From Bacteroidales bacterium (lineage in GTDB: Bacteria; Bacteroidota; Bacteroidia; Bacteroidales; UBA932): DNA of 64,000 nt. The stretch's first letter is position 1. Each line of letters opens with the position of its first letter. Below are positions 53,715 through 63,236 of this stretch, piece after piece. The notes below the pieces were generated by a model. That model was not told where the DNA came from. It did no database searches and saw nothing but the letters and a program-made list of their open reading frames with translations. Position numbers and translations under genes: made by a program. The stretch is taken from NCBI GenBank assembly GCA_017398335.1, contig JAFQGK010000018.1, positions 1 through 64,000 on the forward strand. Direction: 5' to 3'.

Positions 53715-55742
53715 TTAGAATTTATGATAGTAGCTAATAGAAGGGACCAGTTTCAGGAAAAAGGACATCGGTCCGTAAGAATATGTTCCGTTCCGGTCAG
53801 TCGAGATACGGTACATTACATCATTTCCCCGCGCAGTTGCGTTGTAAAGAGAAACATTGACACCGTTTTCCTGTCTGTCATTTTTAATGATGCAATATGA
53901 AACAGAAAGATCCAGTCTGAAGTATGGCCTCATGCGGCAGGCATTGTGATCGCCGTATTCTGTGATGATCTGTCCGGATGATATGTAATATGATTCCGGT
54001 GCAGTGAATGGTGCTCCGCTTGCGTATACAGCTATAGCGGCAAAGTTCCATTTGCGGAACTTATAAGTACACACAGCATTAAGTTCATGGATTCTTTCAT
54101 GATTTGCAGGATATATTCCCTTGTAGTCGGGGTGGTCAAACTGCCTTCTTGCTCGTCCTGTTGAGTAGCTGATCCATCCTGTGATGTCTCCTGTCTGCTT
54201 GTGTATCATCAGGTTGAGGCCATAATTATAGCCTCGCCCTTTCAGCAGATGTGAGTCAAGATCATATACTGTCGTGAAGAAATCCAGAAGATCTCCGTGG
54301 TATTCTATCTGATTGTAAAGTTTCTTGTAATAGACTGACGCGGAGACGGCAAGCGCATTGCGGAAGAACTCGCCTTTATATGAAAGCTCGATGTTCTGTG
54401 ACATCTGCGGATTGCTGTATTTTCCGGCCGGAAGCCAGAATTCTATAGGAAGCCCGATGTTGGAAAGTCCGGTCTGGAAAAGATATTGATGGTTCAGAGC
54501 ATATGATGCGCGTATCTTGCCGAATCTGTAAGCATTGAAATTCAATGCAATATTTGGAGAGGCTCCCCAGAAGCATCTGTTCTCAGGACTGATATACATG
54601 CTGCCTCTGCAACCTGCTTCGATTTCCCAATTGTCTGCAAATTCTGTTTTATATCCGATGTCGGCAGAAACTTCAAAGCCTTTCAACACTTCGTCTGATA
54701 TGGAGTTTGAACCATAAGGACCATGTATTTCCGGAACCTGAGGCTGTATGTCGTAAAACGATGCATCCAGTCCAAATCGGAACTTCTTCCAATCCAAGCC
54801 GAATTTATATCCAATATTGCCGATATAGGAATTCAGACTCATATATGATTTGTCTTGGGTAATACCTGCATTAGAATGGTATCTGGAATAAAACAGAGAA
54901 TGTCTGTGTCGAAGAGTGTTCCCGTTGTGCTCCCAATGGACCGCGCCAATGAGGTTTCCCCAATCTGCGGATAAGGATAGATTCAGATGGCTCTCCATTA
55001 TATCCACCTTGTCCTTCCCGTAGTATGCATCTATCCAGATCTTGTCATTCCCTTTTGAGTACAGCCATGTCAGGTTGTAATCTCCAAATCCGTATCTGAT
55101 AGGACTTCCTCCAATCTTCAGCCACCTTTTGTACAGTAGATTCATATATGACTGCCGTGCGGACACTTTCAAATTCGAGTGTCGCCCGATTCTGAACCCC
55201 AGAGTCCCTTCTGAAGACATGATACCTGTATTTATCTCTCCGGAAATTTTCTTCTTGAGTGTATCAGGAAGAGACATTGTCAAAGATCCTCCAAGCCTGT
55301 TTGACCTTTCTGCAGAACTTGAAAAACTCATCTGACCATAGTGAACAGGATTGAATATTGAGAAGAAACCGAACAGGTGGTTTGCCCCGTATACAGGTAC
55401 TCCTCCAACAGAAATGAAATTATGAGAGTTGTCGCATCCGTTTATATGAATTCCGGAGTCATACTCTGAGCTGGTCTGGACTCCCGGGAAGTGTCTGATA
55501 AAACTGACAGGATCGACGCTTCCGAGAATCTTTGGCATGGCCTGAATAGTCTTTATATCAATATCAATTGACCCGTCACTGCTTTTCCTGATGGCAGATG
55601 TATGCTTTCTGCTTATGAAAGTCGTGCTGTCCAAGGACATGTATAAAGAATCTGTTTGTGCTTCCATTTCCGGACATGATATAGCCGAAAATGCGAGAAG
55701 CACAAACAGTATCAAAGCTTTATGACTATGTCCTGAATTCAA
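53715..55742 (-). CDS. TonB-dependent outer-membrane receptor paired with DUF4249
   Basis: The 675-residue protein has a signal peptide (ALILFVLLAFSAIS), a short plug-like region (IDIKTIQAMPKILGSVDPVSFIRHFPGVQTS in part, GVPVYGANHLFGFFSIFNP) and a barrel ending MSFFLKLVPSISYYHKF. The frame upstream has no ATG before the previous gene's stop at 55754, so a TTG at 55742 is the best start. The carboxypeptidase-regulatory-like N-terminal domain usual in this receptor group is missing. The cargo is unknown. Confidence 0.82.
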   Translation of the reverse strand: MNSGHSHKALILFVLLAFSAISCPEMEAQTDSLYMSLDSTTFISRKHTSAIRKSSDGSIDIDIKTIQAMPKILGSVDPVSFIRHFPGVQTSSEYDSGIHINGCDNSHNFISVGGVPVYGANHLFGFFSIFNPVHYGQMSFSSSAERSNRLGGSLTMSLPDTLKKKISGEINTGIMSSEGTLGFRIGRHSNLKVSARQSYMNLLYKRWLKIGGSPIRYGFGDYNLTWLYSKGNDKIWIDAYYGKDKVDIMESHLNLSLSADWGNLIGAVHWEHNGNTLRHRHSLFYSRYHSNAGITQDKSYMSLNSYIGNIGYKFGLDWKKFRFGLDASFYDIQPQVPEIHGPYGSNSISDEVLKGFEVSADIGYKTEFADNWEIEAGCRGSMYISPENRCFWGASPNIALNFNAYRFGKIRASYALNHQYLFQTGLSNIGLPIEFWLPAGKYSNPQMSQNIELSYKGEFFRNALAVSASVYYKKLYNQIEYHGDLLDFFTTVYDLDSHLLKGRGYNYGLNLMIHKQTGDITGWISYSTGRARRQFDHPDYKGIYPANHERIHELNAVCTYKFRKWNFAAIAVYASGAPFTAPESYYISSGQIITEYGDHNACRMRPYFRLDLSVSYCIIKNDRQENGVNVSLYNATARGNDVMYRISTDRNGTYSYGPMSFFLKLVPSISYYHKF

Positions 55743-55753
55743 TACGAAAGATC

Positions 55754-57175
55754 CTACTCTTCTATGAATCCGAACAATCCTGCATAGTTGCTGCAGAATT
55801 CCTCGAAGGAAGTTATAAGTTCGCCAAAGGCCTCCTCGGTGAAGTATTCATCAATGGCATACTTGGATCCGTCGTTGAATACGATTATAGGCATCAGATA
55901 GTATTCAATATAAGTATCAAGACTGTTGATCAGGCCGTCTCCGTTATTGTCCCATTCCGCATCGTAAACCTCTCGTGTAAAATCGAATATGATCTGAGCC
56001 TGCTTGTTGTTTCCTTTGTCATAGAATACACCTGTGTCGAACTTGGCGTTCAAGTTGTCAAGATGGCGTCTGGCTGTATTTTCATCATCGCTCCTGGCCG
56101 CCTGCCAGAATTTATCAGATGACTCTATGGCATCATTGGCATTGGAACAGCTGGCAACTACCTGTATCTCTCCCAGGATGTCAACAGTAGCAGTTATATT
56201 CTTTGCCAAGCTAGCTTCTATAATAGTGTATTCATAATTCCCATCTTTCTCTTTCTTTGTTTCGAATCTTATGTCGCCGGATGCAACGCTTGAAATAAGA
56301 GTCTTGCCATTCTTGCTGATTGTACGGGAGAAAGAACCTTTACCCGATGCTCCATCATAAGTGATGTTTTCCACGGTGTATTCATAGCCGTTCATTCTGA
56401 CAGAAATTTCAGAAGAGAAACTGTCAGTTGCCGGATTCACATTGCCTGCCGTCAAGCTAGGAGTAAAGCCGATAGTTGCCGCAGCATACTCTGAACCGTT
56501 TTCCGTAATGATTACTTCAAGTCTTTCAGGAACACCTACAGTTACTTTGTATTTTTCATCCGCATTGATTTCTATGTCTCCCTCAACCCAGTTTCCGTTT
56601 TCGTCTATATATCCGGATTCATTCCACTGGCCTTTATAAGTGTATACATAGACAGCTTCGGTTATCTTGCCTTCCTGTCTGATTGTTGCTTCGTAATTCT
56701 TTCCGTTAAGAGAGAATGCGGCTTTGGTACCATCGTAATCAGTCACTGTCACCCCTTTATCTCCGAAAGTAAAGAGGCCTTTGTGATTGGAGAGAAGAAT
56801 AAGCACTTCTACATAGTAGCTTGAATATTTCTTTCCATTGCTAATTGTTTGAGAATCTTCTTCTTTGAAAGCCTTACCGAATTCAACATCATACCACTCA
56901 TAGAATGCGTCGAAATCGTAATCTTCAGTGCAGAACTTCTTGCTGAAGTCTTCTGCGAGTTTTGAGAGGTCGTTCCAGTCTGAATGAGAGCACTCCTGCA
57001 TAAGCTTATTCGCTACAGATTCGAGTTTTGTCTTCTGCTCATCAGGCTGAAGTTCTTCGGTTGGTTCGTCGTCAAGAAACGGATTGTCTACATTCTCTCC
57101 GGAGTTTTTGTTAAGCTCTCCACATGAAGTGAGTGCAAAACCAAGGAGCAATGCTAAAAATAATGTCTTTTTCAT
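55754..57175 (-). CDS. Hypothetical lipoprotein, acidic and beta-rich
   Basis: The 473-residue lipoprotein has a lipobox (FALTSCGEL), a Glu/Asp-rich linker (~25-50) and long beta-rich sequence. A segment near the end (DNNGDGLINSLDTYIEYY) looks like an EF-hand/dockerin-like calcium loop. I do not recognise the family. It lies between asd (19 bases) and the TonB receptor gene (11 bases), which suggests that it belongs with the receptor unit. Confidence 0.75.
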   Translation of the reverse strand: MKKTLFLALLLGFALTSCGELNKNSGENVDNPFLDDEPTEELQPDEQKTKLESVANKLMQECSHSDWNDLSKLAEDFSKKFCTEDYDFDAFYEWYDVEFGKAFKEEDSQTISNGKKYSSYYVEVLILLSNHKGLFTFGDKGVTVTDYDGTKAAFSLNGKNYEATIRQEGKITEAVYVYTYKGQWNESGYIDENGNWVEGDIEINADEKYKVTVGVPERLEVIITENGSEYAAATIGFTPSLTAGNVNPATDSFSSEISVRMNGYEYTVENITYDGASGKGSFSRTISKNGKTLISSVASGDIRFETKKEKDGNYEYTIIEASLAKNITATVDILGEIQVVASCSNANDAIESSDKFWQAARSDDENTARRHLDNLNAKFDTGVFYDKGNNKQAQIIFDFTREVYDAEWDNNGDGLINSLDTYIEYYLMPIIVFNDGSKYAIDEYFTEEAFGELITSFEEFCSNYAGLFGFIEE

Positions 57176-57194
57176 TTTATTATGGTTTTAAAAT

Positions 57195-58202
57195 TCATTT
57201 TTCAGGCAGGAAACCTTTTTCGATCAGCTTCTCGGCAATCTGAACGGCGTTTGTGGCAGCACCCTTGCGGAGATTGTCGGCTACGCACCAGAAGTTCAGA
57301 CCATATTTGACAGAAGGGTCGCGGCGGATTCGGCCTACGAACACGTCGTTCTTGCCCCATGCGAAGAGTGGCATAGGGTACACATTGTTTGCGGGGTCGT
57401 CCTGAAGTGTTACGCCAGGCATTTCTTCCATCATCCTGCGCACGTCCTCGAGAGTGAAGTCTTTCTCGAATTCGAGATTGATGGATTCCGAGTGGCCGCC
57501 CTGCACAGGAACGCGTACGGTTGTCGGAGATACACCGATGCTGCTGTCAGCAAAGATCTTATGTGTCTCATTGACCATCTTCATCTCCTCTTTTGTGTAT
57601 CCTGTCTCAAGGAAAGAATCAATGTGAGGAAGAATATTCTGGTCTATAGGATGCGGATAGACAGCGTCGTATTCGCCCCATTTGCCGCCTGCACGCTCTG
57701 CAGTCATCTGGTCCATGGCTTTGTAGCCGGTTCCTGTAACTGACTGATATGTAGACACTACGATTCTCTTGATGGTATATGCTTTGTGGAGCGGCCAGAG
57801 CGGAAGAAGCATCTGGATGGTAGAGCAGTTCGGGTTTGCTATGATATAATCATCCTCTTCGATAACATCTCCGTTGATTTCCGGGACTATGAGTTTCTTT
57901 GTCGGGTCCATTCTCCAGTGTGAGGAGTTGTCGACAACCCTGGTTCCCACTTCCGCGAATCTTGGTGCGAGTTCAGCCGATGTACTTCCGCCTGCCGAAA
58001 AAAGAGCGAGATCCGGACGTGCTGCAATTGCATCCTCTGCGCTTACTACTGTCCACTCTTTTCCTTGGAATGTTATCTTTCTTCCGACCGATTTTGCTGA
58101 TGCTACCGGAAGGAGTTCCGTTACAGGAAAATTCTTTTCAGCAAGCACTTCCAGCATTCTTGTGCCGACCAGTCCTGTGGCACCCACTACTGCTACTTTC
58201 AT
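57195..58202 (-). CDS. asd: Aspartate-semialdehyde dehydrogenase
   Basis: The 335-residue enzyme reduces aspartyl phosphate to aspartate semialdehyde, the branch point to lysine, threonine and methionine. It has the NADP-binding GATGLVG at 8-14, the catalytic Cys126 in NPNCSTIQML, QSVTGTGYKAMDQ and the active-site GGHSESI. The ATG at 58202 is chosen because an in-frame ATG at 58235 lies inside the -7 box at 58233-58240. It sits beside metY, thrA and metX but probably has its own promoter. Confidence 0.95.
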   Translation of the reverse strand: MKVAVVGATGLVGTRMLEVLAEKNFPVTELLPVASAKSVGRKITFQGKEWTVVSAEDAIAARPDLALFSAGGSTSAELAPRFAEVGTRVVDNSSHWRMDPTKKLIVPEINGDVIEEDDYIIANPNCSTIQMLLPLWPLHKAYTIKRIVVSTYQSVTGTGYKAMDQMTAERAGGKWGEYDAVYPHPIDQNILPHIDSFLETGYTKEEMKMVNETHKIFADSSIGVSPTTVRVPVQGGHSESINLEFEKDFTLEDVRRMMEEMPGVTLQDDPANNVYPMPLFAWGKNDVFVGRIRRDPSVKYGLNFWCVADNLRKGAATNAVQIAEKLIEKGFLPEK

Positions 58203-58232
58203 TTTTTCTGTTATTTTGTCGATTTGAGCCGA

Positions 58233-58240
58233 CAAAGATA
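58233..58240 (-). promoter_or_regulatory. Putative -7 box for asd
   Basis: The minus strand reads TATCTTTG, a perfect TAnnTTTG match, 30 bases before the ATG at 58202. Confidence 0.55.
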
Positions 58241-58286
58241 CTCTTTTTCCGGAATTCTTCGAAATTTTATGCCTGTTGAAATCATC

Positions 58287-59561
58287 CTATAACGCAGCAG
58301 AGAGGTCTGCAATAAGGTCGTCTACGTTTTCAATGCCGACAGAGAGGCGGAGCATGTTCGGATATACACCTGCTGCAATCTGCTCTTCAGGACTGAGCTG
58401 AGAGTGGGTTGTTGAAGCCGGGTGGACTATCAGGGACTTTGCATCACCTACGCTTCCGACGTGGAGAATGAGTTCCAGTCTGCTGACAAGAGCTGCAGCT
58501 GCGTCGAACCCTCCTTTTACGCGGAATGTGAGAACTCCTCCAAAGCCGTTTCTGAGGTATTTGCATGCGAGGTCGTGATATGGATTACTTTTCAGACCAA
58601 CGTAATTTACACTCTCGACGGCAGGGTGTCCTTCCAGGAACTCTGCGATAGCCAAGGCATTGGTGCAGCATCTTTCGGCTCTCAGAGAAAGGGTCTCCAG
58701 GCCCTGAAGCATCAGGAATGAGTTGAACGGTGATGCAGACGGACCGATGTTGCGTAAGCCGTCGACGCGTACTCGGCCGGCGAAGGCGGCGTCTCCGAAC
58801 ACTTCCTTATACACTAGTCCGTGATAGCTCTCTGAAGGAGCTGCCAGAAGAGGGTATTTCTCAAGAGTCCAGTCGAAGTTTCCTCCGTCTACAACTACTC
58901 CGCCAAGGGCTGTTCCATGGCCACAGATCCATTTTGTCGCCGAATGGATAGAGACATTTGCTCCCCATTCGAATGGCCTGAAAAGATAACCTCCCATACC
59001 GAAGGTGTTGTCGACCATGACGCATATTCCTTTGCGGCGGGCCATTTCCACGATAGGCTCATAATCAGGAATATTGAATGCCGGATTGCCGAGATTTTCA
59101 AGGAAGATAGCCTTTGTACGGCTGTCTGTCAGTGCTTCAAGGTCTTCCACGCGGTCGCTTGCTGCAAAACGCACTTCTATTCCCATGTCGCGAAGAGTGA
59201 TTGCGAACATAGTGAAGGTGCCTCCGTAGAGGTAAGGCTGGGCAACGATGTTGTCCCCGGGACCGCAGATGTTTGTGATCGACAGAAATACAGCCGATTG
59301 ACCGGATGCTGTCGCAACTGCCGCCACGCCTCCTTCCAGAGCAGCCATTCTCTTTTCGAATACCTCGGAAGTCGTGTTGGTAATTCGTGTGTATATGTTG
59401 CCGGGACGTTTCAGTTCGAAAAGTTCGGCACCGTACTGCATGTCGTCAAAAGTATATGCGGTGCTCTGATATATAGGTACTGCTGTACCTTTCGATACCG
59501 GGTCAATTTCCTGTCCTGCCCTTACCTGAAGGGTCTCGAATCTATAGTTCTTCTTTTCCAT
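58287..59561 (-). CDS. metY: O-acetylhomoserine sulfhydrylase (MetY type)
   Basis: The 424-residue PLP enzyme joins O-acetylhomoserine and sulfide to give homocysteine. The PLP lysine is Lys210 in SIHSATKWICGHG. Other family blocks are YTRITNTTSEVFEKRMAALE and SLGDAKSL-like VGSVGDAKSLIVHPASTTH. The length (~425) fits MetY rather than cystathionine gamma-synthase (~380-400). It starts 3 bases after thrA, so the two are coupled. Confidence 0.93.
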   Translation of the reverse strand: MEKKNYRFETLQVRAGQEIDPVSKGTAVPIYQSTAYTFDDMQYGAELFELKRPGNIYTRITNTTSEVFEKRMAALEGGVAAVATASGQSAVFLSITNICGPGDNIVAQPYLYGGTFTMFAITLRDMGIEVRFAASDRVEDLEALTDSRTKAIFLENLGNPAFNIPDYEPIVEMARRKGICVMVDNTFGMGGYLFRPFEWGANVSIHSATKWICGHGTALGGVVVDGGNFDWTLEKYPLLAAPSESYHGLVYKEVFGDAAFAGRVRVDGLRNIGPSASPFNSFLMLQGLETLSLRAERCCTNALAIAEFLEGHPAVESVNYVGLKSNPYHDLACKYLRNGFGGVLTFRVKGGFDAAAALVSRLELILHVGSVGDAKSLIVHPASTTHSQLSPEEQIAAGVYPNMLRLSVGIENVDDLIADLSAAL

Positions 59562-59564
59562 GTT

Positions 59565-62027
59565 CTAAATCAATATGTCGTTCAATACTCCGGATGCTGT
59601 CTGGTAAGCACCTGCACCGGCTCCCTGAATCACAAGCGGTGACGGGTAGAATTCAGTCTTGATTATGGCAGAATTGTCTGTACCGCAAAGTCCGAAAAGC
59701 GGATGTCCGGCATCGACGGCTTCCAGACCGATGCGTGCCTTATATCCCAGGGGTGATGTCTCGTCCTTTACGAGAGAGGCTATGAACCTCTGCCTCAATC
59801 CTTTATCGGCAGCTTCATGATAACGTGCGGCAAACAAAGCCTCGTTTTCTTCAAGCATTTTGTAGAATGCCGGCACCTTGCCTTCGAAGAATTCCGGTCC
59901 TAGGATAGGGGAGATCTCTACGTCCTTTTCATCAAGAGGTACGCCTGCTTCACGTGAAAGGATGATAAGCTTGCGGAGTACATCTCGTCCGCTGAGGTCC
60001 AGACGCGGGTCAGGTTCTGTATATCCTGCGTCCTGAGCTCTTTTGACCACTTCGGCGAAAGTCCCTCCTTCTCCGCCGGCGTAGTTGCTGAAAATATAAT
60101 TCAGAGTTCCGCTCAAGACAGCTTCTATCCTTAAGATCTCGTCTCCGCTGTTTACGCTTCGTGAGATGGACTCGAGTATCGGCAGAGCAGCTCCGACAGT
60201 TGTTTCATAGCGGAGGGATGCACCGTTTTCAAGAGCTGCGGACTTCAAGGCTGCATACTGTTTGTACGGCGCTGAGAATGTGATCTTGTTGCATGCTACG
60301 ACCGAATATCCTCTTTTGAAGAGGTTCATATATTTATATGCGATGTCTGACGAGCCGGTGCAGTCTACAAAGACGGAATTTTCAAGCGACAAGGTTGCAA
60401 GTTTTTCGAAATATGCTTCGTCTGCAGCGTTTTCTCCGTTTTCAAGCAGGGAAGCAGCCTTGGAAATATCCAGACCGGCCTTATCTACCACAAATCTTCT
60501 GCTGTTCGACAAGCCGCAGATATGCAGTCTCTTGCCTGTACGGGCTTCAATCTTGGCTCCGTTTTTAGCGACAATGTCGACCAGAGCTTTGCCGACTACT
60601 CCGAATCCGGCTATGAACAGGTGTATGTCTTTTGTGGCAGTCTTGTCAAAGAATTCATTATGTATGTGTCTGAGAGCCGCTTCAGCATCTTCAGAAGAGA
60701 TGATGATGGATACGTTTCTTTCGGAAGACCCCTGTGCTGTCGCTCTGACGGGGATGCTTTTGCTTGCAAGAGCAGCGAGCATTCTTCCGGTAGCTCCGCT
60801 CTGGTTGAGTACGTCGTCACCCACCAGGCAGACAATCGAAAAGCCTTTCTCGACCTTGAGAGGATTCAGCTTGCCGAGGGATATTTCATATGCAAAGCAT
60901 CTGTCAGCTGCTTCACGGGCCTTCTCTGCGTCCTTTTCAGCTACGGCGATGCACATTGTGTGTACTGATGATGCCTGAGTGATCAGGATTATATTTATGT
61001 CATTTTGGCTCAATGTCTCAAAAAGACGGCTGGAGAATCCGGGGATGCCCACCATCCCGCTGCCTTCCAAAGAAAGGAGTGCGATGTTGTCAGAGTTTGA
61101 AAGCCCTATAAGTTTGTCCTTGCTGCGCGGAGGGTTCTTTTCTATCAGAGTGCCGTGAGCCTCCGGATTGAAGGTGTTCTTTATGTAAATAGGAATACCT
61201 TCGGAGACAACAGGCTGGATGGTAGGCGGATAAATCACCTTTGCACCGAAATGCGACAGCTCCAGTGCTGCCTTGTATGAAATGTTGCTGATAGATCTGG
61301 CAGACGGAACAATGTCCGGATTTGCTGTCATCAGACCGGGAACATCTGTCCATATTTCAAGTGCTCGGGCCTTGCAGCCGACTGCAAAAAGTGATGCGGA
61401 ATAGTCGGAACCTCCGCGGCCGAGAGTCGTAGTACGTCCCTGCTTGTCTGATGCAATGAATCCCGGCACCACAAAGACCTGTGTGATAGGATTGCTTTCA
61501 ATCATCTCATTTACACGGGAGTATGTCTTCTGGACGTCAACTGTGTTCTTCTCTCCCTTGTTGATCGTACGTATTATGTTGCGGGAGTCGATCCACTTGG
61601 TGGCGATGCCAATGGAAGCAAGTTTGGTGGCAATTATCTTTGACGACCAGAGTTCTCCGAATCCTTGGATTGCATCGAGGCTGGCGGGGGAAAGTTCGCC
61701 TAAAAGATAAACACCTTGTACGATACTTCTGAGGGAGTCAAAAAGTCCGTCGCAGACTTCGCGTGATTCTTCGTGCTTTTCAAGAGGAAGTAGTTCCCTG
61801 ATGATTCTATGGTGCTGCTCCTGCAGTCCGTCGATTACTTCCTGATATGATTCGTCACGGTGTGCGGCGAGGTTCCCGATGCGGATCAAAGCGTCGGTAC
61901 ATCCTTTTATTGCGGAAATCACGAGTATCGTTCTGTCGCGGTCTGCCGCTTTCGCAACAGTATCCACCACGATCTGGATCTTATCTGAGTCGGCAACTGA
62001 TGTGCCTCCGAATTTCAAAACCTGCAT
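59565..62027 (-). CDS. thrA: Bifunctional aspartokinase / homoserine dehydrogenase
   Basis: The 820-residue fusion has aspartokinase at the N-terminus (KFGGTSV at 5-11, GRGGSDYSA), two ACT-type regulatory segments in the middle (NINIILITQASS-like region and MLAALASKSIPVRATAQGS), and homoserine dehydrogenase at the C-terminus (IAGFGVVGKALVD, VLSGTLNYIFSNY, GYTEPDPRLDLSGRDVLRK). It makes aspartyl phosphate and, later, homoserine. Feedback control by threonine is usual for the family. It lies 30 bases after metX. Confidence 0.96.
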   Translation of the reverse strand: MQVLKFGGTSVADSDKIQIVVDTVAKAADRDRTILVISAIKGCTDALIRIGNLAAHRDESYQEVIDGLQEQHHRIIRELLPLEKHEESREVCDGLFDSLRSIVQGVYLLGELSPASLDAIQGFGELWSSKIIATKLASIGIATKWIDSRNIIRTINKGEKNTVDVQKTYSRVNEMIESNPITQVFVVPGFIASDKQGRTTTLGRGGSDYSASLFAVGCKARALEIWTDVPGLMTANPDIVPSARSISNISYKAALELSHFGAKVIYPPTIQPVVSEGIPIYIKNTFNPEAHGTLIEKNPPRSKDKLIGLSNSDNIALLSLEGSGMVGIPGFSSRLFETLSQNDINIILITQASSVHTMCIAVAEKDAEKAREAADRCFAYEISLGKLNPLKVEKGFSIVCLVGDDVLNQSGATGRMLAALASKSIPVRATAQGSSERNVSIIISSEDAEAALRHIHNEFFDKTATKDIHLFIAGFGVVGKALVDIVAKNGAKIEARTGKRLHICGLSNSRRFVVDKAGLDISKAASLLENGENAADEAYFEKLATLSLENSVFVDCTGSSDIAYKYMNLFKRGYSVVACNKITFSAPYKQYAALKSAALENGASLRYETTVGAALPILESISRSVNSGDEILRIEAVLSGTLNYIFSNYAGGEGGTFAEVVKRAQDAGYTEPDPRLDLSGRDVLRKLIILSREAGVPLDEKDVEISPILGPEFFEGKVPAFYKMLEENEALFAARYHEAADKGLRQRFIASLVKDETSPLGYKARIGLEAVDAGHPLFGLCGTDNSAIIKTEFYPSPLVIQGAGAGAYQTASGVLNDILI

Positions 62028-62057
62028 ATGTCTTATCTTTTGTATTCTTGTTGTGTG

Positions 62058-63080
62058 TCAGGGTAATAATGGGCTTATTGCATTTATAAGCTGTTCATTT
62101 TCAAGCAGAAAGCCGTCGTGTCCGAATTTTGAGGTGATTTCCATATATTCCGCATCCGGAATATTTGCAGCGAGGAACTTCTGCTCGCATACAGGGAAAA
62201 GACGGTCGCTGTCGATGCCGATTACCAGGGTTTCAGCCTTTACGTCTGCCAGGGCTTTCTCCACGCCTCCGCGGCCTCTGCCCACATTATTGCTGTCCGC
62301 CGATTTTGCCAGATAATAATATGAATATGCGTCGAAGCGGTCGGCCAGTTTCTTACCCTGATATCTCTGGTATGAGCCGGCTCTGTCTGCGAAGAGACAA
62401 TCTTCATCAGCCTCTGCCTGCGTCAGATTATAGCCTTCATAGCTCCTATATGAGATCAACGCAATGCTTCTGGCGCATCTCAGACCTGCTTCTCCTCCCT
62501 TCAGGCTGGCGCATTCACGGAAGGTCGGGTCTGCCTCAAGAGCGAGCCTCTGTGATTCCTCCCACGCCGTAAGCCATGGCGTGACCCTTCCGCTGCAAGC
62601 GATGAGTACCATCTTCCTTATTCTTGATGGCTCCATCACACCCCATTCCACAGACTGAAATCCGCCGATAGAACCGCCTATCATCAGGTCAATGGCCTCT
62701 ATGCCAAGGTGCTGACGTACCAGAATGTTTGCCCGTACGATGTCTCTGACGGTTATAAGAGGGAAATCAAAATAATACGGACGTCCGGTGTCCGGATTGA
62801 CTGATGCGGGACCGGAAGAGCCGTATGCGGACCCCAGCATGTTTGCGCAGACTACAAAATATTTCTCTGTATCGAAGAATTTTCCCGGTCCGACCAGTTC
62901 CGGCCACCAGTCCTCAGCATCAGAATTTGCCGTCAATGCATGGCAGATCCAGATGACCTTTCTTGAATCTCCCTTTGCCCAGGGCCTTTCAGAGGTGTGG
63001 TATACAACCTTAAGTCCTTCAATCCTTCCTCCTCCTTCAAATTCAAACTTATCGTTGTGTATATATTCGTGTCTGATCAT
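62058..63080 (-). CDS. metX: Homoserine O-acetyltransferase
   Basis: The 340-residue alpha/beta-hydrolase-fold enzyme makes O-acetylhomoserine for MetY. It has the nucleophile Ser137 in IGGSIGGFQ, the NMLGSAYGSSGPASVNP block, the DSDRLFP Asp and the terminal His in FGHDGFLLE. The ATG at 63080 is preferred to one at 63137, which would add residues upstream of the -7 box at 63102-63109. It heads the metX-thrA-metY unit. Confidence 0.94.
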   Translation of the reverse strand: MIRHEYIHNDKFEFEGGGRIEGLKVVYHTSERPWAKGDSRKVIWICHALTANSDAEDWWPELVGPGKFFDTEKYFVVCANMLGSAYGSSGPASVNPDTGRPYYFDFPLITVRDIVRANILVRQHLGIEAIDLMIGGSIGGFQSVEWGVMEPSRIRKMVLIACSGRVTPWLTAWEESQRLALEADPTFRECASLKGGEAGLRCARSIALISYRSYEGYNLTQAEADEDCLFADRAGSYQRYQGKKLADRFDAYSYYYLAKSADSNNVGRGRGGVEKALADVKAETLVIGIDSDRLFPVCEQKFLAANIPDAEYMEITSKFGHDGFLLENEQLINAISPLLP

Positions 63081-63101
63081 ATATCTTCTGCAAAAAACAT
63101 A

Positions 63102-63109
63102 CAAATTTA
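63102..63109 (-). promoter_or_regulatory. Putative -7 box for the metX-thrA-metY unit
   Basis: The minus strand reads TAAATTTG, a TAnnTTTG match, 21 bases before the ATG at 63080. The short leader leaves no room for a riboswitch. Confidence 0.5.
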
Positions 63110-63185
63110 CGGAAAAATCCGCCATAGAGGAATACAAAGATGATACTTAGAGTTTTATGATGCAACTATTCTGATAAATTAGGAA

Positions 63186-63236
63186 AAATATTCTATATTT
63201 GCTTGAAATTATTGGATTGTTAGATAAATATTCTAT
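63186..63236. promoter_or_regulatory. Direct repeat AAATATTCTAT around the lrp promoter and start
   Basis: AAATATTCTAT occurs at 63186-63196 and again at 63226-63236, a 40-base period. The first copy overlaps the -7 box TATATTTG at 63194-63201; the second reaches the ATG at 63235. A 40-base period would put both on the same helix face, suiting an Lrp-type octamer. Autoregulation is inferred. Confidence 0.35.
63194..63201 (+). promoter_or_regulatory. Putative -7 box for the Lrp/AsnC regulator gene
   Basis: TATATTTG matches TAnnTTTG and lies 33 bases before the ATG at 63235. An in-frame TTG start at 63199 would overlap it and is therefore unlikely. Confidence 0.5.

Noticed and set aside
60262..60978. 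Plus-strand frame of 238 codons inside thrA
   Set aside because: It is antisense to the conserved homoserine dehydrogenase and ACT regions.
63081..63109. SAM riboswitch before metX
   Set aside because: The -7 box lies 21 bases before the start codon, leaving a leader of about 15 bases.
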